Below, one piece after another: positions 8,770 through 18,391 of a stretch of DNA of 64,000 nt. Source of the stretch: Prevotella sp. (lineage in GTDB: Bacteria; Bacteroidota; Bacteroidia; Bacteroidales; Bacteroidaceae); contig JAFTFX010000008.1 of the NCBI GenBank assembly GCA_017458225.1, forward strand, positions 52,409 through 116,408, in the 5' to 3' direction. The notes beneath the pieces were generated by a model, which saw nothing but the letters and a program-made list of their open reading frames with translations, did not search any database and was not told the DNA's origin. Every line of letters begins with the position of its first letter. Position 1 is the first letter of the stretch. Made by a program: the position numbers and the translations under genes.

Positions 8770-11700
8770 ATGAAACAAATTTTTTACTTGAAAAAGAGTA
8801 GATGGCTACTCTTCACGCTCCTCGCACTCTTTGCGGGGATGAACCCAGCGTGGGCACAAAAAACACTGCCGTATAGCTACGGGTTCGAGACAGCCCTTGC
8901 AGATGAAGGGTGGGCACGAACAGATTATGCAAGCAATACTAACATTTACAATGTTGGTAGCGGTTCTGCACACGATGGAAGTTATGTATTTAGATTCTAT
9001 TACAACACCAATCCTCCCCAATATCTGATATCGCCAGAGTTGACAACCTCTACTAAGACTGTTGATGTTTCTTTCTGGTACAAAAATGCTGGTGATTATA
9101 CTGAGACATTCAACGTAGGTTATTCCACCTCAAATACCGAAACAGGTTCTTTCACTTGGCTTGACGCAGATATCACTGCACCTTCTTCGTGGACAGAATA
9201 CAAAAACACGTTCCCTGCAGGGACAAAGTATATCGCTATCAAATACACTGCCTATGATCAATATCAGATGTATATTGATGATTTCAGTGTCGAAGAGACT
9301 CCAACCTGCATTAAGCCTACAGGCCTGACTGCAGGTGAAACGACCTATAGCTCTGTTGCGCTGAGCTGGACCAACGGAAGCGTTGATCAGGATGCTTGGC
9401 AGATTGCCTATTCAACGACATCTGATTTCAATCCAGACGAGGTAACTCCTGTTGACGCCAACAGCAATCCTTTCACGCTGAATGGACTCACACCCGAAAC
9501 CACCTACTATGCATACGTTCGTGGTAACTGCGGTGCTGAGGACAAGAGTGCTTGGAGCAACAAGGTTACTTTCACAACGCCTGAGAAGTATCCTGTCCCA
9601 ACGGGATTAAATATATCTAAACTTGGCACAACAGCCACACTTACATGGACTGTTGGCGGAGAAGAGACAACATGGGAAGTAGTATATTCAACATCTTCAA
9701 CAGATAATCCTGACGAGCTCACCGCAAACAGCGTAAACACGACAACATACCAGATGATTAATCTTACCGTAGGAAGCACATACTACGTTTGGATTCGTGC
9801 CAAAGCAGGAGAGGAGCATAGTGCATGGCTTAGTGGTTCGTTTACTTTGAACTATGCCTCTCCCACTCCAACATCTGTTGACAAGAATGGTATCACAAAC
9901 GTCACGTTTGGTTCTAATGGTTTCATCGTAAACAATAACAACCGTCCTACAAGTTCGCCTTATTATGGTAATTATTCTACCCAGGTCGGTGCTGTACCTG
10001 CTGGGACGACTGCGGCCATTGACATTACCTTTGCTACAGGCTATACTTACGGAACGGTCATCTTTGTAGACTGGAACAATAACTATGAGTTTGAAGCAGA
10101 CGAAGCTGTTTACAAGGGAACCAGTGCTCCTGATAATCCTACTACTCTGAATGCAACATTTGACATCGCGGCAGGCCAGGCATTAGGTGACTATCGTATG
10201 CGTATCGTTGCCGCGGACTCCTATTATGACAACTACATTAGCGGTTCTGCTTCCTATACGAGCGCATTTTCTTGCCCGACAGGAACTTATACTGTAGCTC
10301 ACGACTATACACTTCGCGTGATTACGCCTCCCTCTTGCGCCACTCCTACAGCTTTGACGGCAAGCAACGTTGCTGCTCGTTCTGTTGACTTGGGTTGGAC
10401 TGTTGATGACGAGGAACAGGATGCATGGCAGATTGTCTATGCCACCGATGCAGACTTTGATCCTGCTGCTGCAACACCCGTTACTGCGGGTACGAATCCA
10501 TTTACTCTTACAGGTCTTACACCAGAAACAACCTACTATGCATACGTTCGCGCTTATTGCAGCGAGAGCGACCAGAGTGCATGGAGCAACAAAGTAAGCT
10601 TCACAACACTTCCCTCGTGTATTGCTCCTACAGCTTTGACAATAGGTAGTGTCGGGACTACAACCGCTACGCTGACTTGGACTGACGAGACCGAGCAGAC
10701 CAAATGGGAAGTGAGCTACAGCACTACGAGCGGTGCACCTGACGATGGCACTATCGTTGCTGTGACCGAAAAGACCTATACGATTCTTGGCTTGACAACT
10801 GGCACGACCTACTATGCCAGCGTTCGTGCCGTAAATAGTGATGAGGACAAGAGTGCTTGGAGCAGTGAAATCAGCTTCACACCTGGTGTACTGACCGTGA
10901 ACGATGGAACTACAACGAACTCTTATGTTCCTCTATATGGCGGCAATGTCAGTACATCAAGTAGCTCATATGTTAGAGGCCAATTTGTCATTCCTGAAGA
11001 AAGTCTAGGTAGTATTACGGACAATAATATCGACAAATTGGTATTCTACAGTAGCACTGCTACAAGAAGTTGGGGCGACGCTGAATTTACCATCTACTTG
11101 AAAAAGATGGAAAGTGCCGAGTTCACCAGCACTGCGTTTATTGATGTGACTAACGAAGAACCTGTGTATAGCGGCAAGCTGAGCATCAGCGGCAATCAGA
11201 TGGAAATTACCTTTACAGAGTCATTTGAATACACGGGTGGCAATCTTCTTGTTGATGTTCAGCAGACAGCTTCTGGTTCATATGGAAGTTCATCGTGGTA
11301 TGGTATTGCCACATCTTCGTACCAGGCCTTGAATAAAGGAAGTTATTCTAACACACGATACCAGTTCCTTCCGAAGGTTTCAATCTACTACTCGCCCGTT
11401 GTGATTGCTCCGAAGATGAGGGTAGCTCAAACGGAGATTGCCTTTGGGCTGGTAGAGAAGGATTCTGAACAGACCGCTACCTTCACGATTGAGAACAAGG
11501 GCAAGGCTGACCTTGACAACATCACCATCACATGTCCAGATGGCAAGTTCAGCGTTGACAAGACCACTATTACAAAGATTCTAAATAAGGACGATGCCAA
11601 CTATGAAGCTGCTGTTGTTACCGTAACCCTCAACACCGAGACTCCTGGTGACTACAGTGCAAACATCACGGTAAGTGCAGAAGGACAGGATCCTGCAACT

Positions 11701-14610
11701 ATTGCAGTTAGCGGCGTTGTAAAAGACCCCACCAAGATGTTCATCGATTTTGCTGGTGGTGTTAAGCCTGAGGACTGGACGGCTACATCAAGTAGTTCCT
11801 CATACAGCTGGAGCTATGGTACAGACGGTAACGGCGGTTATGCTGGCTATAACGGAACCAGCAGTTCTTATGTTGGAACGCTGACATCACCTGAGATAAC
11901 CTTTACTGCCGGTGAGAAGATTTGTTTCAACACCGCCCGTTATGGAAACAGTACGTGGTATAACCCCAGTGTCACGGTTGAGGAATCAGAAGACGGTACA
12001 ACTTGGAACACGCTGGCCACCTATACCGATGACATTTTTGGCACATGGACTACACGTAGTGTAAGTATTTCTTCGGCGGCCATTAAGTACATTCGCTTCA
12101 AGGGCTGGTATTTCTATATCACTAATATCTATGGCGGCGTACTGCCTGTAGTTCCGAACCTAAGCTTCACCGCCAGCGACTACGGATTTGGCATGATCAC
12201 GGCAGAGAAGACCACTGAAGCCTATACCATTCAGAACACTGGCCTTGGCGAACTGACCGGACTGAGCGTTACATCTTCTGATGCGAACTTTGTTGTAGCT
12301 GTTGCAGGCAACGCAACAACTATTGAGCCGAAGAGTTCTGTTACCTTCACCGTAACGATGAAGGCCGATGCCGTAGGCTCCCACAATGGTACTATCACCG
12401 TGGCTGCAGACGGATTCGACGATATCACTTTCAATGTCAGTGGCTATGTTATAGACAACACGCTGTTCACTGAAACCTTCGAAGGCAATGCACTGCCCGA
12501 TGGATGGGAAAACACTGGCTGGACATTCGCAAACGGCGAAGCCACAGGCGCATTCAGAAGTCCGACGAAATTTCAACTCATAACTCCCGCACTAACCGTT
12601 GCTGAGGGTGAAAAGATGGCTATTGAAGCTCAAAAGACAAACTATATAGGAGCTTGCACAATACCCATCTATATATCTAAGGACGGAGGCGAATTTACCC
12701 TTCACCAGACTATCAGCAACAGCGAACTGGAATACAACGTCTATAAGGTTTTCTACATTGAAGGTATACCTGCAGGTAATTACAAGATTCGCTTTGATGC
12801 TGACGCAACAAAGATTAATGCCGTCAACGGTTTCCACCTGAACCAGAATGCTCCTGCATTTGAGATGGCAACTACAGGTGCTGCTGCTTTCGGAAAGAAG
12901 ACTGCTAACGACAGCAAGACCTACACTGTGCGTAATGCAGGTACAGGCACACTGACCGTCAACATTGCTTCTGACAATACGACAGATTTCACAGTATCTC
13001 CTGCACAGCTCAATATCGCCGGAGGTGAGACTGCTGACTTCAACATCAACTTCGTCTACAATGAAGGTAGCTATGGCAACAAGTCGGCCAACATCACCGT
13101 TACTCCTACCTACAACGAGTCTCTTGCCTACAACATCGCAGCCACAGCCAAGGCTTTGGATCCCGATGCATGGGATGAGGACTTCGAAGAGGGCACAATG
13201 CCTACAGGTTGGGACGCAACGAACTGGACGGTTGGAACATTTAGTTACTCTTCTACAAACAACACCCAGATTGCAAAGGCAACAGCCAATAGTGGAAGTA
13301 GTGTTCTGATTACTCCACGTCTACAAGCGCAAGCCAACGATGTACTAACGTGGGAAGCTCTTTATGATTGGTATGATGAGAGTATCAGAGTAGAGTATTC
13401 AGACGACGACAAGCAGACTTGGAATATCGTTGATATTGATGGTCTTACTAAGGGTACTGGAACTACAGGAAGTCTCGCAAATAGTTATCGCCCACAAGAC
13501 AATGGCTCAAGCGAGCGTGGCTCTAAACTGGATATGTCGTTTACAGCTCCTGCTGATGGCTACTATTACCTACGCTTTACCTCTTCTTACAATGGTAATG
13601 GCGTTGACAACTTCAACGGCTTCAAACTTGCCCTGAAGGAACATGATGTAGTAATCCAGGAACAGAACATTCGCTCGACGTTTAACCAGTATGGAACTTA
13701 TGACGTGAGCGTAACCGTAAAGGAAATGGTTGGTAAGGAAGAAGAACTGACCGCTAAGTTCTATATCGGCGAAACTCAGTATGGTGAAAGTGTGACAGAG
13801 ACTGTTGAAGCTAATGGCACGAAGACCTTCACCGTAAGCGTGACGCTCGACGAACTGATTAGTGGAAATGCTTACTTCACCATCAACAATGCTAACATCA
13901 GCTTGGAAAGCGACAAGGTGGCTGTTACCACAAATGCAGCCATTGTACTCGACGAGACCGTGGAGCCCGACCTGAGCGGTATCTCTACTACTGCTTATCA
14001 AGATGTTGTTGCTCTGAAGTACACAGCAAAGGCAGGATGGAACACCATCTGTGTACCGTTTAAACTGACTGACACAGAAATGACTGCTATCTTTGGCGAG
14101 GGATACAAGGCTTATGAATTCAAGGCATATAACGCCACTGACGGTCTTAACTTCCAGGCAGCAACCACGTTCTATGCTGGCTATCCTTACATTGTCTATT
14201 CGGCCAGCCCTGCTACACTCGATGCGAAGGGCTACATCATGAAGGTCATTCAGCTCTCGGCAACCTCTGCCAAGAACGACCAGTACAGCGGTGCTACCTT
14301 CCAGGGCACTTATGCCCCGATGGCTGCTGGCTCATTAGAGGGTAAGTACGGTGTAACCAATGAGGCTAAGATTGCGAAAGGTTCGGCTTCTGCCACGATG
14401 AAGGGCTTCCGCGCTTACTTCGACCTGCCTGCTGGTGCTCCTGCTCGTCTGACCTTCTTCAATGAGGACGGAACGACCACAAGCATCATGAGCACTGAGC
14501 TGGACAAGCAGGATGCAGAGAACATCTACAACCTGCAGGGACAGAAGGTGACGAAGACCTCGAAGGCCGGCCTCTACATCAAGAATGGCAAGAAGGTCAT
14601 CGTGAAGTAA
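8770..14610 (+). CDS. giant modular surface protein with FN3, GEVED-like and choice-of-anchor modules (paralogue B)
   Basis: 1946 residues from MKQIFYLKKSRWLLFTLL (an in-frame ATG two codons earlier is possible), with a signal peptide ending NPAWAQ. Approximate modules are: MAM-like 33-175; fibronectin III 178-272, 274-358, 520-615 and 615-703; GEVED-like 373-520 (VIFVDWNNNYEFEADEAVYK); a beta-sandwich 707-877; alternating choice-of-anchor D and cleaved-adhesin modules to about 1630; a CARDB-like segment; the domain KYTAKAGWNTICVPFKL; and the tail IYNLQGQK...KKVIVK. The C-terminal half parallels the proteins at 3079 and 15041, with FN3/GEVED modules added in front. A secreted surface adhesin or scaffold is inferred. 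The toxin-antitoxin remnants lie directly upstream. Confidence 0.85.
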   Translation: MKQIFYLKKSRWLLFTLLALFAGMNPAWAQKTLPYSYGFETALADEGWARTDYASNTNIYNVGSGSAHDGSYVFRFYYNTNPPQYLISPELTTSTKTVDVSFWYKNAGDYTETFNVGYSTSNTETGSFTWLDADITAPSSWTEYKNTFPAGTKYIAIKYTAYDQYQMYIDDFSVEETPTCIKPTGLTAGETTYSSVALSWTNGSVDQDAWQIAYSTTSDFNPDEVTPVDANSNPFTLNGLTPETTYYAYVRGNCGAEDKSAWSNKVTFTTPEKYPVPTGLNISKLGTTATLTWTVGGEETTWEVVYSTSSTDNPDELTANSVNTTTYQMINLTVGSTYYVWIRAKAGEEHSAWLSGSFTLNYASPTPTSVDKNGITNVTFGSNGFIVNNNNRPTSSPYYGNYSTQVGAVPAGTTAAIDITFATGYTYGTVIFVDWNNNYEFEADEAVYKGTSAPDNPTTLNATFDIAAGQALGDYRMRIVAADSYYDNYISGSASYTSAFSCPTGTYTVAHDYTLRVITPPSCATPTALTASNVAARSVDLGWTVDDEEQDAWQIVYATDADFDPAAATPVTAGTNPFTLTGLTPETTYYAYVRAYCSESDQSAWSNKVSFTTLPSCIAPTALTIGSVGTTTATLTWTDETEQTKWEVSYSTTSGAPDDGTIVAVTEKTYTILGLTTGTTYYASVRAVNSDEDKSAWSSEISFTPGVLTVNDGTTTNSYVPLYGGNVSTSSSSYVRGQFVIPEESLGSITDNNIDKLVFYSSTATRSWGDAEFTIYLKKMESAEFTSTAFIDVTNEEPVYSGKLSISGNQMEITFTESFEYTGGNLLVDVQQTASGSYGSSSWYGIATSSYQALNKGSYSNTRYQFLPKVSIYYSPVVIAPKMRVAQTEIAFGLVEKDSEQTATFTIENKGKADLDNITITCPDGKFSVDKTTITKILNKDDANYEAAVVTVTLNTETPGDYSANITVSAEGQDPATIAVSGVVKDPTKMFIDFAGGVKPEDWTATSSSSSYSWSYGTDGNGGYAGYNGTSSSYVGTLTSPEITFTAGEKICFNTARYGNSTWYNPSVTVEESEDGTTWNTLATYTDDIFGTWTTRSVSISSAAIKYIRFKGWYFYITNIYGGVLPVVPNLSFTASDYGFGMITAEKTTEAYTIQNTGLGELTGLSVTSSDANFVVAVAGNATTIEPKSSVTFTVTMKADAVGSHNGTITVAADGFDDITFNVSGYVIDNTLFTETFEGNALPDGWENTGWTFANGEATGAFRSPTKFQLITPALTVAEGEKMAIEAQKTNYIGACTIPIYISKDGGEFTLHQTISNSELEYNVYKVFYIEGIPAGNYKIRFDADATKINAVNGFHLNQNAPAFEMATTGAAAFGKKTANDSKTYTVRNAGTGTLTVNIASDNTTDFTVSPAQLNIAGGETADFNINFVYNEGSYGNKSANITVTPTYNESLAYNIAATAKALDPDAWDEDFEEGTMPTGWDATNWTVGTFSYSSTNNTQIAKATANSGSSVLITPRLQAQANDVLTWEALYDWYDESIRVEYSDDDKQTWNIVDIDGLTKGTGTTGSLANSYRPQDNGSSERGSKLDMSFTAPADGYYYLRFTSSYNGNGVDNFNGFKLALKEHDVVIQEQNIRSTFNQYGTYDVSVTVKEMVGKEEELTAKFYIGETQYGESVTETVEANGTKTFTVSVTLDELISGNAYFTINNANISLESDKVAVTTNAAIVLDETVEPDLSGISTTAYQDVVALKYTAKAGWNTICVPFKLTDTEMTAIFGEGYKAYEFKAYNATDGLNFQAATTFYAGYPYIVYSASPATLDAKGYIMKVIQLSATSAKNDQYSGATFQGTYAPMAAGSLEGKYGVTNEAKIAKGSASATMKGFRAYFDLPAGAPARLTFFNEDGTTTSIMSTELDKQDAENIYNLQGQKVTKTSKAGLYIKNGKKVIVK

Positions 14611-14649
14611 CAAAAACATGTTTTACGCTAAAAGAAAAGAACAATAATT

Positions 14650-14871
14650 ATGAATAAGATGTATATAGCGCCAGACATGGCCATCTTTCGATACGATACG
14701 GTTCACGTGCTGATGGGGTCTACCTTCGACGACACGAAAGACAATCAGGAGATCACTCCTACCGACGAGGAATACGATGGAGAGTTCAGCTCTCGTCGCC
14801 GCGGCAGGAACCCCAGAAACAACTGGGACGTTGAAGAAGAGCACGACGACTTTGGAGGCGACAACTTCTAA
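14650..14871 (+). CDS. small acidic protein of unknown function next to the surface proteins
   Basis: 73 residues starting MNKMYIAPDMAIFRYDTVHV, then a central LMGSTFDD and a charged tail (FSSRRRGRNPRNNWDVEEEH, DDFGGDNF). It has no signal peptide, lipobox or membrane helix. It lies 39 bp after one giant surface protein and just before a strong terminator (14905-14943), so it is probably the last cistron of that operon. The N-terminal pattern M..MYI.P......Y recalls small uncharacterised Bacteroidales peptides found beside secreted proteins. That comparison is from memory and weak. Confidence 0.55.
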   Translation: MNKMYIAPDMAIFRYDTVHVLMGSTFDDTKDNQEITPTDEEYDGEFSSRRRGRNPRNNWDVEEEHDDFGGDNF

Positions 14872-14904
14872 GTCACACTTCTGAACTGACATTATAACAC
14901 TGGA

Positions 14905-14943
14905 AAGCAGGGCATGCCCAATGAAGCATGTCCTGCTTTTTTT
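14905..14943 (+). terminator. intrinsic terminator after the small protein
   Basis: AAGCAGGGCATGC (14905-14917) pairs with GCATGTCCTGCTT (14926-14938), 13 bp with one G-U pair and an 8-nt loop. A T run to 14943 follows. It ends the operon containing the 8770 and 14650 genes. Confidence 0.9.
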
Positions 14944-14952
14944 GTGCAAATG

Positions 14953-14984
14953 TTTGCATATTTATAGAAAAAAGCGTACTTTTG
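14953..14984 (+). promoter_or_regulatory. promoter of the third modular surface protein
   Basis: TTTG at 14953-14956, a 20-bp spacer, and TACTTTTG at 14977-14984 form a textbook Bacteroidota promoter. The expected start site near 14990 leaves a ~50-nt leader before the ATG at 15041 and supports that start over the ATG at 14921. Confidence 0.85.
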
Positions 14985-15040
14985 CAACGTTTGACAGGAA
15001 AATAACATCAAAAAGAAACAAACAACAACCCCAAACCCCT

Positions 15041-18000
15041 ATGAAGAGATTTTTTTACTTACTAACCGCTGCGCTCCTGATGGCAGGAGTGGGCACAGCG
15101 AGTGCAGACACCGTGACCGAGGGCTTTGAAGACTGGGGCACGACAGTGGCCGACGGATGGACACTCATCAACGGTGCCACCTATGGTAACAGCTACAGCT
15201 ACGACTACGTAGTGGGATCAGACGACTTTACGCCTGCCGCTGGCAGCAAGTGTCTGGCCAACTCGTCACACAGTGCTGCACAGGGCACCACTGCATCGCC
15301 CATGATTGTGACACCGGCACTGAGCGGCACCGTAACGTTCCAGTTCCGCAAGTACAACAGCTCCAACTCTACCAAGGGATACATCAACATTTTCGAGTAC
15401 GACGAAGCAAGCGGACAGGCCATCGGCAGCTCGCTTTGGACCTGTCGCCCCAACGGTGTTGAGGAGGCTACATCAAAATATCAGACTGGCAGCCTGGCCA
15501 TCGGCGACACGCCCAAGCGTCTGGCCATCTATCTGGCTAAGGTCAGCTTCGACGAGTTCACCTATACACCTGCTGCTGCACCTGCCGAAGGGCCGTCTTT
15601 GGCCGTGTCGGGCTACAAGAACGGTGAGACCGTGTCATTCGGCATGGTGAACCCCGGCTCAACAAAGACACTGACGCTCACGAATCCCGGCACGGCCGAG
15701 GTGAACGTAAACATTGCTGCTACCGGAGGCTACACTGCCGCACCGACAAGTCTGAAGATTGCATCGAAGGCTACTGCCCAGCTCACCATCACCGTTCCTG
15801 ATGCCACAGCCGAAGGCACACTGACGCTGACACCCGTCGAGACTGGCATTGAGACTATCACACTGAACCTGAGCTGCACGGTGAAGGATCCTGCCAAGAT
15901 GTTCGAAGACTTCTCTGGCCTGTCACTGCCTGAAGACTGGGAGACTGCCGGCGTAGGCGAATATACTACAGGCAGCTATGCCACCTCTTACGTATGGGAG
16001 TTCTCAGCAGGCTATGCTGCCTATAAGTTCAGCGCCCAGAGCGAGAGCTCTGCCACTCCTTACTTCCACTCGCTCATCACGCCGAGAATGGCCTTCGGCG
16101 AGAACGAGAAGATGCTGTTCAAGATAAAGAAAAACGTGCAGTTTGCGTCGTATATCGGCGTGCTCTACGTGGAATACTCGGCAGACAAGACCACATGGAC
16201 AACAGCCACCAACGGTTATTTTGCCTCCGAGACAATCACCTCAGAATGGCAGGATTGCGAAGTCACGATTCCCGCATCGGCCAAGTACGTGCGCTTCAGA
16301 GCTGCCGGCATTGCCATCGACGATGTTTACGGCGGCACCATCAGCACCATCCCCATGCCTAAGCTGGAGGTGGTGGGCTATGCCAACGGTTCGACGCTGA
16401 GCTGGGGCTTTGCCGACGTGCCTGCCGGTACGGAGAAGACCATCACCCTGCGCAACAGCGGCAAGGCCGAACTGAACGCTACCATCGCTGCCACCAACGA
16501 CTTTACGCTGAGTGCCACGACAGCCACCATCGCTGCCGGCGAGACCTTCGACCTGACCATCGGCACGCCTGCCCACGACGGCAACGGCACACTGACCATC
16601 ACACCGCAGGCAGAAAGCGGACTGCAGCCCTACACGCTGACCCTCACCTCTTATTATAAGGTGCCCAAGGCCGTGATGGAGCTGGACAAGCGCACCATCG
16701 CCTTCGGCAAGCTCTATGCCGACGCTACTGAGACGGTGACGGTGCAGAACACGGGCGATGCACGGCTGACCGTAGCCATCGCGAACAACAACACCGACCG
16801 CTTCGAGGCTACTCCCGCCCAACTGACGGTGGAGGCCGGCGAGAGCCAGCTGCTCACCATCAAGTACAAGCACGATGCCGCAAAGTCGGGCACCTACACC
16901 GCCACCTTCACGCTGACACCCAACGACGGCTCGGCCCAGACCATCACCGCCACGGCCACCAACAAGCGCCAAGGTGTGTGGAGCGAGGACTTCGAGGAGG
17001 GCATCCCCACTGCATGGACCAACGACGGCTGGACCATCGGCCGCAAGTGGAACGAGGCAAGCTCGGTGAACCATGCTTATGCAGGCTACAACAGCGGCTA
17101 TCTGATCACGCCGCGTCTGAAAGCCGAGAAGGACGAAGAGCTTTCATTCGACTTCGTTGGCAGCTACGCCACCCTGAAGGTGGAATATGCCAGCACGCTC
17201 GATGCCGCAAACTGGACACTGTTCAACGAGTTCGAGGAGGACAGCACCATCACGTTCAAGGCACCCGAGGCCGGCACCTACTACCTGCGCTTCTCGGGCA
17301 GCGGTTCTTATCTGGACAACTTCGAGGGCTTCCAGCTCGACCAGCTGGCTGCCGACGCTGCCATCATCGCCAGCTCGCTGCCTGCCACGGGCAACCAGTT
17401 TGCCGTCTACAACGCTTCGGTGACCGTGCAGAACAAGGGCTCGCAGGCACAGACCGTCGTGGCCCGTCTGCTGGTGAACGGCAGTGCCAAGGACACGAAG
17501 GAGACCGCCCTGGCCATTGAGGGCACAACGAAGATAGACCTGTCGTTCACACCTGAGACCGCCCTTGAAAATGCCGTTGCACGCATCGAGGTGACGCTGA
17601 AGGGTGTGAGCAGCTTTGCCGCCAAGACCGTTGAGACAACCCTCAACGTGGCTCCTGCCCCCACACTCGACGAGACCGTGGCTCCCGAACTGGCTACTGG
17701 CACGCTGCCCGTGGTCACCTTGAAGTACACGGCTGCCAACGGCTGGAACACCATTGCCGTGCCGTTCGCCCTGAACGACGACATTCTGACCCGGCTATTC
17801 GGTGCCGACTATGAGGTCTACGAGTTCAAGAGCTATGCCAACGACACCATCAAGATGCACGCTCCCACTATGTTCGTGGCTGGCTATGCCTATCTGGTCT
17901 ATGCCCGAAACGCAGTGGCACAGCCCGACGGCATCGCCCTGGAGAACATCCGCATAGAGACCACCACACCGAAGTATGATGCCAGCAACGGCGTTCAGTT

Positions 18001-18319
18001 CACGGCCACCTTCGCCCCGATGGCTGCCGGCGAACTGACCGACAAGTACACCGTGGCACTGGGCCAGCCCCTGCTGGTGAAGGGCACCGAGGAGAGTACG
18101 CTGAACGGCTTCCGCGCCTACTTCACGCTGGGCGAAAGCATCACGAAGGCTCCCGAGCTGGCCTTCTACACCGCCAACGGCATACCCACCAGCATCACAC
18201 TGGCCAAGACACCGACGACCGCTGCACCCGAAGGCATCTACAACCTGAAGGGAATGCGCGTGACGACAATGCAGAGGGGTCTCTACATTGTCAACGGCAA
18301 AAAAGTGTTGGTGAAATAG
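15041..18319 (+). CDS. modular surface protein (paralogue C)
   Basis: 1092 residues from MKRFFYLLTAALLMAGVGTA, a clear signal peptide. Order: MAM-like (EGFEDWGTTVADGW), choice-of-anchor module (LAVSGYKNGETVSFG), cleaved adhesin (DFSGLSLPEDW), two more anchor modules (KTITLRNSGKAELN, TVTVQNTGDARLTV), cleaved adhesin (DFEEGIPTAW), CARDB-like segment, the domain KYTAANGWNTIAVPFAL, and the tail IYNLKGMRV...KKVLVK. The architecture is the same as the gene at 3079, and it has its own promoter. A surface-exposed role is expected; ligand unknown. Confidence 0.85.
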   Translation: MKRFFYLLTAALLMAGVGTASADTVTEGFEDWGTTVADGWTLINGATYGNSYSYDYVVGSDDFTPAAGSKCLANSSHSAAQGTTASPMIVTPALSGTVTFQFRKYNSSNSTKGYINIFEYDEASGQAIGSSLWTCRPNGVEEATSKYQTGSLAIGDTPKRLAIYLAKVSFDEFTYTPAAAPAEGPSLAVSGYKNGETVSFGMVNPGSTKTLTLTNPGTAEVNVNIAATGGYTAAPTSLKIASKATAQLTITVPDATAEGTLTLTPVETGIETITLNLSCTVKDPAKMFEDFSGLSLPEDWETAGVGEYTTGSYATSYVWEFSAGYAAYKFSAQSESSATPYFHSLITPRMAFGENEKMLFKIKKNVQFASYIGVLYVEYSADKTTWTTATNGYFASETITSEWQDCEVTIPASAKYVRFRAAGIAIDDVYGGTISTIPMPKLEVVGYANGSTLSWGFADVPAGTEKTITLRNSGKAELNATIAATNDFTLSATTATIAAGETFDLTIGTPAHDGNGTLTITPQAESGLQPYTLTLTSYYKVPKAVMELDKRTIAFGKLYADATETVTVQNTGDARLTVAIANNNTDRFEATPAQLTVEAGESQLLTIKYKHDAAKSGTYTATFTLTPNDGSAQTITATATNKRQGVWSEDFEEGIPTAWTNDGWTIGRKWNEASSVNHAYAGYNSGYLITPRLKAEKDEELSFDFVGSYATLKVEYASTLDAANWTLFNEFEEDSTITFKAPEAGTYYLRFSGSGSYLDNFEGFQLDQLAADAAIIASSLPATGNQFAVYNASVTVQNKGSQAQTVVARLLVNGSAKDTKETALAIEGTTKIDLSFTPETALENAVARIEVTLKGVSSFAAKTVETTLNVAPAPTLDETVAPELATGTLPVVTLKYTAANGWNTIAVPFALNDDILTRLFGADYEVYEFKSYANDTIKMHAPTMFVAGYAYLVYARNAVAQPDGIALENIRIETTTPKYDASNGVQFTATFAPMAAGELTDKYTVALGQPLLVKGTEESTLNGFRAYFTLGESITKAPELAFYTANGIPTSITLAKTPTTAAPEGIYNLKGMRVTTMQRGLYIVNGKKVLVK

Positions 18320-18340
18320 ACGTCAAAACACAGCCTTTCA

Positions 18341-18391
18341 AAAGGACGCTGCGCAATAAGCATGATTTGACGCTTATTGCGCAGCGTCTTT
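18341..18391. terminator. bidirectional terminator between convergent genes
   Basis: A 17-bp perfect stem (18345-18361 with 18372-18388) has a 10-nt loop and A/T-rich flanks (AAAAGG on the left, CTTTC on the right). Its right arm covers the last codons and stop of the minus-strand glycosyltransferase. It can serve both the 15041 gene and the glycosyltransferase. Confidence 0.85.

Noticed and set aside
1-18319. Type IX secretion machinery to explain the sorting tails
   Set aside because: Only substrate-like tails are seen; no Por or Gld component is present in this window.
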